NCBI RefSeq assembly: GCF_018860505.1
Contig: NZ_JAHKPU010000002.1
Span: 1 to 64,000 of the forward strand
DNA: 64,000 nt
Direction: 5' to 3'
DNA from: Pacificibacter marinus
Lineage (GTDB): Bacteria > Pseudomonadota > Alphaproteobacteria > Rhodobacterales > Rhodobacteraceae
In this document: positions 43,302 to 51,888 of the stretch, piece by piece
Layout of the letters: each line of letters opens with the position of its first letter
Position numbering within the stretch: the stretch's first letter is position 1
Position numbers and translations under genes: made by a program
Notes under the pieces: generated by a model
Database searches by the model: none
What the model was told of the DNA's origin: nothing
Seen by the model: the letters and a program-made list of their open reading frames with translations, nothing else

Positions 43302-44442
43302 CCTCCGCCCGCATATCCTTGCGGGTTTGGTGTCGCTCGCCGCACCGGTGGCTTTTGCCCAAGGCGTGCCCACATTTGATGCGGGCATGTTCCTGCAGCG
43401 TGAACGCGTGTTGCAGCAAGGCGAACAAGATCTGGCGCTGCAGCGAGATCGGCTGACCAAAGAAGAAGAGCTTGAGGCGATCGAGCAAGAACAACTCCAG
43501 GCGCTGGAAGACATCCTCAATGCCACGACGTTGACCAGCGGGAGTTCAGGCGCGCTGGTTGCGAGCTTGGAAGCTGGTTCATCACCTGAAAGCGCCGCAG
43601 AAACGCTTTACGATCCTGTCGACCCAAATCTCGGCGCGGCCCAGTTGTTCGGCGATGCGTCCGGCTCGATCGAACAGCTGATCATTCGCGCCGCGCAGGA
43701 AACGCACCATATGTCCGGCGTGGGCACGGCGGGCCTTTCGCCCAAGCAATGGCGTTGCCTTCTGCAGGCGCTGATCTGGCAGGAAAGCCGCTTCACCATC
43801 GGCGCGCGATCCCCGGTCGGCGCGTTTGGCCTGACCCAGATCATGCCCGGTACGGCGCAGGATCTCGGGATTTACCCAGCCTATTATGAAAACCCCTACA
43901 TCCAGGTCACCGGCGGCGCGCGCTATCTGGCACAGATGCTGGCCATGTTTGATGGCAACATCATTCACGGGCTAGCTGCCTACAATGCCGGTCCCGGCAA
44001 CGTGCAGCGCTACAGCGGCGTGCCCCCTTTCGCTGAAACCCAGCACTACGTTCAGGTCATCCCCGAACGCTACAATCTCTACCTTGCCCGCGTCGGTGGC
44101 GTCGATGCGCTTGGCACGATTGATCCCGTCTTGCTTGCCAACTCCACGATGAGCCTGACCTCTTTTGGGGCGGGGGTCTATGGCGACTACTCATTGGTCT
44201 CGGTGCAAGCGGCCGCGCTGCGCGTGCAGGACATCATCACCCGCATCGGCGAAACCGACGACATTCACGCGGCCATGTCGCTCAACACCTACGCGCGGGC
44301 CGAACTCGCCCGCCTGATCGCCATCCGTACGCGCCTAAAGGCCGCCCATACCCGCCCGCTTAGCTCGGCCGAGCTGGCCATGGCGGCCGCACAGGCCCGC
44401 GAACAAGACTTCATGCAATTCGATCTGGAGGCATTCCGATGA
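43294..44442 (+). CDS. Lytic transglycosylase with VirB5-like N-terminus
   Basis: A 382-aa exported protein. After a signal peptide ending PVAFAQ the mature part starts GVPTFD and is followed by a predicted coiled coil (about 40-90, rich in Gln/Glu/Leu). The SLT domain lies at about 150-280: LIWQESRFTIGARSPVGAFG, LTQIMPGTA and GLAAYNAGPGN. The first ~70 residues look like those of the following VirB5 (AQGVPTVDTRN), which suggests fusion. It is a second transglycosylase in the same operon. ATGA-type overlaps on both sides. Confidence 0.88.
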   Translation: MNSLRPHILAGLVSLAAPVAFAQGVPTFDAGMFLQRERVLQQGEQDLALQRDRLTKEEELEAIEQEQLQALEDILNATTLTSGSSGALVASLEAGSSPESAAETLYDPVDPNLGAAQLFGDASGSIEQLIIRAAQETHHMSGVGTAGLSPKQWRCLLQALIWQESRFTIGARSPVGAFGLTQIMPGTAQDLGIYPAYYENPYIQVTGGARYLAQMLAMFDGNIIHGLAAYNAGPGNVQRYSGVPPFAETQHYVQVIPERYNLYLARVGGVDALGTIDPVLLANSTMSLTSFGAGVYGDYSLVSVQAAALRVQDIITRIGETDDIHAAMSLNTYARAELARLIAIRTRLKAAHTRPLSSAELAMAAAQAREQDFMQFDLEAFR

Positions 44443-45218
44443 TCCGCTTTCTTTCTAACGTTGCCACTTGCGCGCTGTTGGTTGCGTCACCCGTATCTGC
44501 CCAAGGTGTTCCGACTGTCGACACACGCAACATCGCCCAGGAAATTCGCCAACTGCAGCAGATGCTGAAGGATTTCGGGATCCAAACTGACCAGCTCGAC
44601 ACGCTTCTCGAACAACTCGACCTGGTTCAGCAGCAACTCGACACGCTCAACGAGACTTACGCAGCCCTGACCGGCGCGACGGATATCATCGAAATGGCCA
44701 TGGGCGGCGACCTTGACGGCCTGCTCGATCAGGAATTCGGCGATCTCCTTGGCACCATCCGGCAAATCCAGAGCGGTGACTTCAGTGGCCTGATCGGCAA
44801 TGCGGCCCCACAGATGGAAGGCCGCATGACGCAAGCCTTGGAGGACGCAGGTTTTGACCAAGATACCCTGTCCGACATGGCCAGCAGCGGCAATCCGGGT
44901 GCAGAACGCGTTGCTAGCCAGGCGGGCACTGGGGCGGTGATGTCGGCGGCGGCCGAGAACAGCTATGACGAAGCCGCGCAGTCCCTCGAGCGGGTCGAGC
45001 AGCTTGTGTCGCTGATCCCGGACATGGAAACGCTCAAGGAAGCCGTGGATCACAATACCCGCGTCACGGCCGAACTGGCGATTGCCATGACCCGCATGTG
45101 GGAGCTCGAGGCCATTCAGACCGTGGGTGCGGGCCAATCCGGCGTGGTGGATGCCGCCACGCTGGCCGAAGAGCGCCGCTACATGGACTTCACCCTGCCA
45201 GACCTGCGCGCGGACTGA
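44439..45218 (+). CDS. virB5: VirB5-type minor pilin/adhesin
   Basis: A 259-aa exported protein with signal peptide ending SPVSAQ. A long coiled coil (QEIRQLQQMLKDFGIQ, LDLVQQQLDTLNETYAAL) fits VirB5, a pilus-tip subunit. A second helical region lies at 150-230. The gene overlaps the transglycosylase by 4 bp. Confidence 0.88.
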   Translation: MIRFLSNVATCALLVASPVSAQGVPTVDTRNIAQEIRQLQQMLKDFGIQTDQLDTLLEQLDLVQQQLDTLNETYAALTGATDIIEMAMGGDLDGLLDQEFGDLLGTIRQIQSGDFSGLIGNAAPQMEGRMTQALEDAGFDQDTLSDMASSGNPGAERVASQAGTGAVMSAAAENSYDEAAQSLERVEQLVSLIPDMETLKEAVDHNTRVTAELAIAMTRMWELEAIQTVGAGQSGVVDAATLAEERRYMDFTLPDLRAD

Positions 45219-45222
45219 TCCC

Positions 45223-45873
45223 ATGAAAAGTGAGGCAGAAGTCATCGAAGAAGAGCTCGTCTACGGCGCACGACGACGCGAGCTCATGTGGCAGAAACTG
45301 GGGCTGACAGGCATGGGCTTTGGCATGGCAGGTTGCCTCGCCGCTGCCCTCGTTGCCCTGTTCGACGTGGACCCGCCGCCCATGATCGTGCCCTTTGATT
45401 CTGAGACCGGCATGGCCCTCCCCAATGCCGTTGTTGAAGCGGTCTCACTCACGGAACGCCCCGCTATCATTGAGGCACAGGTCTACCGCTATGTTATTGA
45501 TCGAGAGACGTATAATCAGCTCGACAATGACGTGCGGGTGCGGCGGGTCCTGGACCAGTCGGACGGCGCTGCTGCCGCTGGTCTGCGCGCGCTATGGACC
45601 AGCGGCCATGAGACCTATCCGCCGGACAGCTACGGTACAGATGCCCGGCTTGATGTCGAGGTTCTGTCGATCACCCATATCAGCGCAAATCGTGCCCAGG
45701 TGCGCCTGCGCAAGCGGCTCAACTCGCCGCGCGGCAGTCAAAACGGGCTCTTCACCGCAACGCTGATGTTTGAGTTTCGGCCCGAGAATAGCCGGTCGAT
45801 CGACGATGTCTGGCAGAACCCCTTCGGCTTCACCGTCACCGAATATGCGATCCGTTCGGATCGCTTGGAGTAA
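45223..45873 (+). CDS. virB8: VirB8-type core bridging protein
   Basis: A 216-aa bitopic protein. One N-terminal membrane helix (GMGFGMAGCLAAALVALF) is followed by a periplasmic NTF2-like domain with YNQLDNDVRVRRVLDQSD and RKRLNSPRG. It links inner and outer parts of the T4SS. Start is ATG 45223; the frame upstream lies inside virB5. Confidence 0.92.
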   Translation: MKSEAEVIEEELVYGARRRELMWQKLGLTGMGFGMAGCLAAALVALFDVDPPPMIVPFDSETGMALPNAVVEAVSLTERPAIIEAQVYRYVIDRETYNQLDNDVRVRRVLDQSDGAAAAGLRALWTSGHETYPPDSYGTDARLDVEVLSITHISANRAQVRLRKRLNSPRGSQNGLFTATLMFEFRPENSRSIDDVWQNPFGFTVTEYAIRSDRLE

Positions 45874-45876
45874 CCC

Positions 45877-46572
45877 ATGCACCGCCTGTTCCTGATCCTC
45901 GCATTCCTCGTACCTCTTGCTGGCACCGCCAATGCCGAAACGCAGCCGCGCCAAGGCCCCTATGATGCCCGCGTCCGGCTGGCCACCTATCAAGATGGGC
46001 AGGTCTACCGCATCAGAACCAGCCTGACCCACGTGACCAGCATCGAATTCGGCCAAGGCGAGACCATACGCTCGATCATTGCAGGTGACACAGAAGGGTT
46101 CCTTCTCGACGGCGTGCCCGGTGGCCAGGCCTTTGCAATCAAGCCCGTCACGCGCGGCGCGCATACTAACATCACCGTCTACACCAACCGGCGCAGCTAT
46201 TACTTCAACGTGACCGAGGCGAGCTCGCCGACCTTCTATGTCATTCGCTTCAACTATCCAGAAGCGGCACCACGGCAATCGCGGGTGGCGACAAACCAGC
46301 CAGCAAACCACGCTTATGGCGTCAGCGCGCGATCCGAGATCACCCCACGAGAAATCTGGGACGATGGCACCTTCACTTATTTCCGCTTTGCCGCGAATGC
46401 CCCATTGCCCGCGATCTTTCGATTGTCCGGTGGCAATGAGCGCAGCGTGAACGCGCTCGCACGGCCAGATGGCGTGATCCGCGTGTCAGGTGTCAGCACT
46501 CGATGGGTTCTCAGGCTCGGTGATGACGAGATCTGCGTCCAAGAGATGAACGAGGCAAACCACGATGAGTGA
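45877..46572 (+). CDS. virB9: VirB9-type outer core protein
   Basis: A 231-aa protein with a signal peptide ending GTANAET and CagX/VirB9 features: VRLATYQDGQVYRI, GDTEGFLLD and the C-terminal YFRFAANAPLPAIF with beta-rich ending. It forms the outer-membrane core with VirB7 and VirB10. It overlaps virB10 by 8 bp. Confidence 0.93.
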   Translation: MHRLFLILAFLVPLAGTANAETQPRQGPYDARVRLATYQDGQVYRIRTSLTHVTSIEFGQGETIRSIIAGDTEGFLLDGVPGGQAFAIKPVTRGAHTNITVYTNRRSYYFNVTEASSPTFYVIRFNYPEAAPRQSRVATNQPANHAYGVSARSEITPREIWDDGTFTYFRFAANAPLPAIFRLSGGNERSVNALARPDGVIRVSGVSTRWVLRLGDDEICVQEMNEANHDE

Positions 46573-47878
46573 AACAGCCGAGCTTAAGAAACGCCTCGAA
46601 GCGCTTGAAGAAAAAACACAAAAGCCAATTGCACGTCCGTCTGCTGTCGCTATTGCCCTGGGTATTGGGGCAATCGCAGCCCTTGGTGGTCTCTTGCTGT
46701 TGTTCTCTGACAGCTCTGAACCCGACAGCCTGGAAACCGCCTCCCCAGATGAATTCCAAGCGGCGGGACCGGGCTTTGGTGCGCTCGAGCCCACGCCTGC
46801 ACCGATAGACACAATCCCGCCGCCGGAGCCGCAAGCAGACAGCGAAACAGAAGAGCTGCGCGCGCGAATGGATGCACTGCGGAGCGAGCTTGAGGCCCTT
46901 CGCAACGCGCCTGCGCCGGAAGCCCCAACCGTCGATACACAAGCATTGGATGCTCTGGGCGCAGAGATCGATACCCTTCGTAGCGAGGCAGCAGCAACGC
47001 AAGCCGCCTTGCGCGAGGAACTGGAAGAACGTGCACGACAAATCCAGCGACTGCAGAATGATCTGGAGCTTGCACGACTGGAAACTCCGCGCTCCCCCAC
47101 ACCGACAGGCCCAACGGCCGAAGAACTGCGTCTTCAAGAGCTCGAGCGGCGGCGGCAAGCCGAACTTGAGGAGCTGCAAGCCCGAATCGCCAGCCCGATC
47201 ATCGCCTTTGGCGGCACCGGAGGCGGCAACAATGAAACCGCCGCGCGGCAGCGGCGGCTTTATGGCGAGACAGACTTTGTCCGCAACGGCGCTGAACCCG
47301 CCGAGGTGACGCAGGCCCAGGTGATTGTGAACCCGTCAAACACGGTCGTTCAGGGCACGATGATCCAGGCGGTGTTGGAGACAGCGATCGACAGCTCGCT
47401 CGTCGGTCAGGTCCGCGCGATGGTGTCTGAAGATGTTCATGCCTATGACGGCTCGCAGATCCTGATCCCGCGCGGCGCGCGTCTGATCGGGCGGTATCAA
47501 TCCGGCCTCGACATCGCACAGCAACGCGTGACCATCGCCTGGGACCGGATCATTTTGCCTAGCAACCAGACCGTCGAAATCAGCGCTTTCGGGGGCGATG
47601 AACTGGGCCGCTCCGGCACGACCGGTTTCGTCGACAGCCGCTTTGGCACGCGGTTCGGGTCAGCCGCGCTAATATCGCTGATCGGGGCATTGCCTGCTGT
47701 GGCAGCCCAGAACACCGAAGACGAGATCACCTCTGATGTGCTCGAGGGCATTGGGGAAGACCTGCAAGACAGCGCACAAAGCGTGATCGGCGAATATCTC
47801 TCTGTCTCGCCGGTGATCTATGTGGATCAGGGTGCCCGCGTCACCGTGATGGTCGACCGTGATCTGGAGATTTTCTGA
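46565..47878 (+). CDS. virB10: VirB10-type core channel protein
   Basis: A 437-aa protein spanning inner and outer membranes. One N-terminal helix (VAIALGIGAIAALGGLLLL) is followed by a Pro/Glu-rich and coiled-coil periplasmic arm (about 60-190). The TrbI/VirB10 barrel domain has QAVLETAIDSSLVGQVRAMV and LIPRGARLIG. Length and order are normal. It ends 2 bp before virB11. Confidence 0.95.
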   Translation: MSETAELKKRLEALEEKTQKPIARPSAVAIALGIGAIAALGGLLLLFSDSSEPDSLETASPDEFQAAGPGFGALEPTPAPIDTIPPPEPQADSETEELRARMDALRSELEALRNAPAPEAPTVDTQALDALGAEIDTLRSEAAATQAALREELEERARQIQRLQNDLELARLETPRSPTPTGPTAEELRLQELERRRQAELEELQARIASPIIAFGGTGGGNNETAARQRRLYGETDFVRNGAEPAEVTQAQVIVNPSNTVVQGTMIQAVLETAIDSSLVGQVRAMVSEDVHAYDGSQILIPRGARLIGRYQSGLDIAQQRVTIAWDRIILPSNQTVEISAFGGDELGRSGTTGFVDSRFGTRFGSAALISLIGALPAVAAQNTEDEITSDVLEGIGEDLQDSAQSVIGEYLSVSPVIYVDQGARVTVMVDRDLEIF

Positions 47879-47880
47879 TT

Positions 47881-48876
47881 ATGGCGGCCAGCTATTTGCA
47901 AAGCTCGATGGACAAGATCCCCGAGGCGCGTGATCCAAAGCTGATCGAGCTTTGCATCAACCCCGACGGCACGCTGTGGGCTGAGTTTCAGGGGGATCAC
48001 TTCATGCGATCCGTCAATCGGCGGCTCTCACCGAACGAGATCAAAGACTTGGGCAATCAGGTTGCTTCCGCCGCGAACACCACTCTGAGCCGGACCAAGC
48101 CGATTGTATCAGTCAGCATCACCTACCGTGACCGCCCGATCCGCGCGCAAGTCATCCAGCCTCCCGCCGTTGATGGCGGTTACGCGATTTCCCTGCGGTT
48201 CTTCGCCGACCTGCCATTGGAGCGGATCAAGCTGTCCTTTCTCTTCGGAAAAGAGCGCAGCAACGAGGGTGCACGCCGCAAACGCAATGCCGAGCTGCGC
48301 GATGTCGTGGCCACGGGCGACATCGACGCTGCGATCAAGTTCTGCGTCAGGCACAAGCTCAATATGATCGTGTCCGGCGGGACCTCCACCGGCAAGACCG
48401 TCACAGCGCGCAAGATCCTCTCCTTCGTGCCCGCCGACGAACGCATCATCACGATCGAAGAAGCTGCCGAGCTACGTCCGACGCAACCCAATGTGGTCAC
48501 GCTGATGTCTGACCGCAACGAAGCCTCACGAAGCGCTGATGTCCTGCTGACCTCTACCCTGCGCATGCGGCCGGACCGCATCGTCTTGGGCGAAGTACGC
48601 GGCAAAGAGGCCATGACCTTCCTTGAGGCCATCAACACCGGGCATGGTGGCTCGCTAACTACGCTGCACGCTGAGACGCCGCAGCTGGCGGTCCAGCGCC
48701 TGGCGATTGCGGCCCTGAAGACCGACGTGCCTATGACCTACCAGGACATGAACGACTACATCACCCGCTCGATCGATGTGATCATCCAAGCCGGTCGCTA
48801 TGAAGGCGCGCGCGGCATCACCGAATTCTACCTGCCGGTTGATCCGGCCCAGCAAAGGAAAGCATCCCATGTTTGA
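47881..48876 (+). CDS. virB11: VirB11-type hexameric ATPase
   Basis: A 331-aa traffic ATPase. Walker A GGTSTGKT is near residue 166, the Asp box has TIEEAAELR, and His/Walker B lie in RIVLGEVRGKEAM. It drives substrate and pilus assembly at the inner membrane. It is followed by an overlapping DUF4177-like gene. Confidence 0.95.
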   Translation: MAASYLQSSMDKIPEARDPKLIELCINPDGTLWAEFQGDHFMRSVNRRLSPNEIKDLGNQVASAANTTLSRTKPIVSVSITYRDRPIRAQVIQPPAVDGGYAISLRFFADLPLERIKLSFLFGKERSNEGARRKRNAELRDVVATGDIDAAIKFCVRHKLNMIVSGGTSTGKTVTARKILSFVPADERIITIEEAAELRPTQPNVVTLMSDRNEASRSADVLLTSTLRMRPDRIVLGEVRGKEAMTFLEAINTGHGGSLTTLHAETPQLAVQRLAIAALKTDVPMTYQDMNDYITRSIDVIIQAGRYEGARGITEFYLPVDPAQQRKASHV

Positions 48877-49060
48877 GTACAAGATTGAACAGATCAACAC
48901 CGCCAAGACAAAGCCGCCGAAGATCGAAGCACTGCTGACGGCCCTTGGTCAGGATGGTTGGGAGCTGGTGTCGGTGGTGCCAGATTTCGACGGCGAGCAC
49001 ATCCTGAAGGCCTTCCTGAAACGCGACATCTGGCGTGTCAAACCGACCGAGAAAGCATAG
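48869..49060 (+). CDS. DUF4177-like small protein in T4SS operon
   Basis: A 63-aa soluble protein: MFEYKIEQINTAKTKPP, then LGQDGWELVSVVPDFDG, LKAFLKRDIW. This is the compact DUF4177-type pattern seen in many small proteins. It overlaps virB11 by 8 bp and precedes virB6, so it is made with the T4SS. No role for such a protein in T4SS is known to me. Confidence 0.7.
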   Translation: MFEYKIEQINTAKTKPPKIEALLTALGQDGWELVSVVPDFDGEHILKAFLKRDIWRVKPTEKA

Positions 49061-49069
49061 GAGCACATA

Positions 49070-50068
49070 TTGGGCGTCGTCACCTGGATGGTTGAGACAA
49101 CCGACAACTTTCTGGACGACGCGGCCCAAACCACCTTTGGCAACGTCGCCAGTCAGCTTGGCGGCGTCATCGCCGTGGCCTCGACGCTGGCTGTGATCGG
49201 CGTCTTCCTCAACATGGTGTTTCAGTACAAGTCCATGGATGGGCGGACCGCGTTCTGGTTCGCGCTCAAACTCATGCTCATCTCGCTGTTTGCGATGAAC
49301 TGGGTCCAATTCAACGCGGTGGCCAGCGCCCTCATCAACGGGCTCGACCAGCTTGCGGGCGGCATGGTTGCAGGGCTTGGCGGCGGCGGTGCAGGTGCAT
49401 CCTACTTTGCTGGGGCCTTCGACGATCTCATCGAGGAATTTGGCGACTACTTGAACGCGGCCGGTGACAACATGCATTGGATGGCCGGTGCCCTCATCGG
49501 TGCGATTGGCGCGTTCCTTTTGGGCGTCATCGGCGCGCTCTGCGGCCTTGTCCTGATCTTCGCCAAGATCATGCTCGCGTTCATGATCGGCATCGCCCCC
49601 ATCATGATCGCGCTTTCGCTGTTCGACGTCAGCAAAGACTATTTCCACCGCTGGCTGTCCAGCACAGTGTCCTACGCGCTCTATCCTCTCGTGATCGCGG
49701 GCGTGTTTTCAACCGTCGTTGGCATGTCGCGCTCGCTGATGACAGAACTTGGAGATCCCTCCGGCGCAAGCAACATCGGCGCGCTGGTGCCCTTCTTCAT
49801 AATGATGTTCCTCGCAGGCGGCATGATCATCGCCACCCCGCTGATTGTGCGCTCAATCTCCGGCAACTTCATGATGGCCGGACCGCCGAGCATACCTGGA
49901 CCTAGCGGGTTCGCGAAGGGCTTGATTGGCACCAAGGGGTCACGGGCACGGGCGCGGTTTGGGACAAGGTCGAATGCTGAGATCGCTGGGGCTGGAATAC
50001 GTCAAGCAGGTGGTGCGACTGTCTCGATGGTTCAGCGGGTGGCTGAGCGTGCGAAGCGGTTGGACTAA
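49070..50068 (+). CDS. virB6: VirB6/TrbL-type polytopic membrane protein
   Basis: A 332-aa inner membrane protein with six or more membrane helices and a Gly-rich central loop (VAGLGGGGAGASYF), matching VirB6/TrbL. TTG 49070 with AGGAG 6 nt ahead is the likely start; a Met at 49088 is an alternative. The basic C-terminus is cytosolic. It is the last gene of the operon. The cargo gene on the other strand ends 86 bp away. Confidence 0.92.
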   Translation: MGVVTWMVETTDNFLDDAAQTTFGNVASQLGGVIAVASTLAVIGVFLNMVFQYKSMDGRTAFWFALKLMLISLFAMNWVQFNAVASALINGLDQLAGGMVAGLGGGGAGASYFAGAFDDLIEEFGDYLNAAGDNMHWMAGALIGAIGAFLLGVIGALCGLVLIFAKIMLAFMIGIAPIMIALSLFDVSKDYFHRWLSSTVSYALYPLVIAGVFSTVVGMSRSLMTELGDPSGASNIGALVPFFIMMFLAGGMIIATPLIVRSISGNFMMAGPPSIPGPSGFAKGLIGTKGSRARARFGTRSNAEIAGAGIRQAGGATVSMVQRVAERAKRLD

Positions 50069-50153
50069 ACGTCTCGGTTAAATTCAAACCTCGTCGCTTC
50101 ATGCCATGCATTTCAGCTTGGGTAGCCACTGGCGTCGCGGCCTTCCCTCGCAT

Positions 50154-51884
50154 TTATGTGCCCTTAGAGGTGGCCGCGACCAAAACATCAGAGCAAGTTT
50201 CATCTCGTCCACAAAGCGCCAAAATGGATTTTGCACGCGAAATCCCAACGTAGAGCGTCTCGCGCTTTTCTTCACCAGGCAAATCGTCGAGGCCCCACAA
50301 GATCAGAATTTCACCCTCTAGGCCCTTGAACCTTGCGACAGTCTCCACTGTGACACCGTGTTTTCCAGTGCTCGCGAGATCTTTCCAACCAAGCCCAGAC
50401 GGTAGCAACATGCCTTGTAAAGCGTTTTCGTATTCCTTGCGTCTAATTCTGTCAGCGATCAATACGACGATGGAAGCGTTCGGCAACTTTTCAACAGTGA
50501 TCAGCCGGGATACGAACTCTTGGATTTTCTTGGCCTGGCTGCGCAAATCTGGGGCTGCTAATATCTGGATATCGTCGCCAACAATCTCCGGCGGATCGAT
50601 CGAAGGCCCCTTGTAGTAATGGTAGGCAGCTTCATGGATGGCCCGGGTATTACGGCAGTTGAAGGAAAGTGTGATTGGCGAGGCGTCGGCGGGAAAGGTG
50701 CTCGCTCGCGTGTAAACGTCTTGGTTCTCATCGTGAAAAATATAGAGTGGTGAAGTATTGCCGTCCCGCAGCAGCATTTCGATTGGAAGCCAATACTCTT
50801 CTCCAAAATCTTGGCCTTCATCGACGACGATGGCGTCGTAGCGAACATCGACGACATCGAGCGCATACGCTAGTGCGATCGGAAAATAGTGATCCCAAAG
50901 TTCCAATCCAGGGAAGGACACCTTGGCCTCGGCGATCAGATCTCGCCCGCTCTGCCGACACGCGTCATCCACGATACGCTTACAGAGTTTGTGAAAACCA
51001 AAGACATCAAGGTTTTCTTGGCCGCTACAAACGTCCTCCAAATGGCTTGCCAATGGGACGTTGTAGCAGGTCAGTAGTGTTTTGAAGCCTTCATCTGCAA
51101 GCCGCTTAGCTTTCTCGACTGCTAGAACCGTCTTCCCAGTTCCTGCGCCACCGCTGATCGCGACCCGCCTTTGCCTGGAGAGCAGATCTAGAGTTTGAAT
51201 CTGCCGATTGGTCAAGCTCAGTCGCTGACTTTCCTCTAGCTCGATTTGAGCGGACAAGAGCGGCCGAGCTTGCACGACGCGAGCAAATATCCGCTGCATC
51301 AGCTGCACACCACCAGCACCTAAAGAGTTGGTCCAAGAATTTGCACCGTCGCTGGACCAATAGTCGAAAGCTTGCTCCAACCAAGCTTCGAGATTGGCAA
51401 GATCCGACCGATCTCCGATGATTTCCGGTGGGGCATTGGGGCCCTTCAAAGCCCGTCCATCATCCACGTCCGGAAAGAATGCTGCGTGCCCCGCCGAAAT
51501 CTTCTTGAGGCCCAAGCGCGTCCAGTCCCGGTGTTCCCTGAGCTTTGACAGGACATTGAACTTTCCCGTCATGGATTGGCGAAATGGATCCTTGATTTTG
51601 TGCTCTCGACCATTTCGATCGATTGATGACCACTCGCCTGATGTGTAGTCCGCACGAATGCGCCCCCCCTTGACCTCCACGACCAAAAATCCGCGATCCG
51701 GGTGACATACGAGAAAATCAGCTTCACCGTCCCGAGCACTACCCTCGGTTCTGGAAATCCAGCCGACAGAATGGAACATGTGGTAATCGCCTTCTAGGGA
51801 GGCGCAAGCTTCGTAGAATTTGATTTCAGCGGAGGGTACGTCTTCCCCGTAGTTCCCTCGATAGTCTGGATAAAGTCTCACCAC
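50154..51884 (-). CDS. NERD-nuclease/UvrD-like superfamily 1 helicase
   Basis: A 576-aa protein. The N-terminus is a NERD nuclease domain of the PD-(D/E)xK type with E20, D56 and E70-V-K72. The Q motif (LTNRQIQTLDLL, about 225) and Walker A GGAGTGKT (245-252) start an SF1 helicase core. Walker B is VVDEGQDF (near 356) and motif VI is TLYVGISRAKS. It ends right after motif VI without the Tudor-like tail usual in UvrD/PcrA. The start is GTG 51884, 4 bp after the stop of the large upstream gene, with GGAGG nine bases ahead inside that gene. Frame extension to 51920 is not needed. It is translationally coupled to the NOV/sacsin-like gene. Confidence 0.88.
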   Translation of the reverse strand: MVRLYPDYRGNYGEDVPSAEIKFYEACASLEGDYHMFHSVGWISRTEGSARDGEADFLVCHPDRGFLVVEVKGGRIRADYTSGEWSSIDRNGREHKIKDPFRQSMTGKFNVLSKLREHRDWTRLGLKKISAGHAAFFPDVDDGRALKGPNAPPEIIGDRSDLANLEAWLEQAFDYWSSDGANSWTNSLGAGGVQLMQRIFARVVQARPLLSAQIELEESQRLSLTNRQIQTLDLLSRQRRVAISGGAGTGKTVLAVEKAKRLADEGFKTLLTCYNVPLASHLEDVCSGQENLDVFGFHKLCKRIVDDACRQSGRDLIAEAKVSFPGLELWDHYFPIALAYALDVVDVRYDAIVVDEGQDFGEEYWLPIEMLLRDGNTSPLYIFHDENQDVYTRASTFPADASPITLSFNCRNTRAIHEAAYHYYKGPSIDPPEIVGDDIQILAAPDLRSQAKKIQEFVSRLITVEKLPNASIVVLIADRIRRKEYENALQGMLLPSGLGWKDLASTGKHGVTVETVARFKGLEGEILILWGLDDLPGEEKRETLYVGISRAKSILALCGRDETCSDVLVAATSKGT

Positions 51885-51888
51885 GGCA

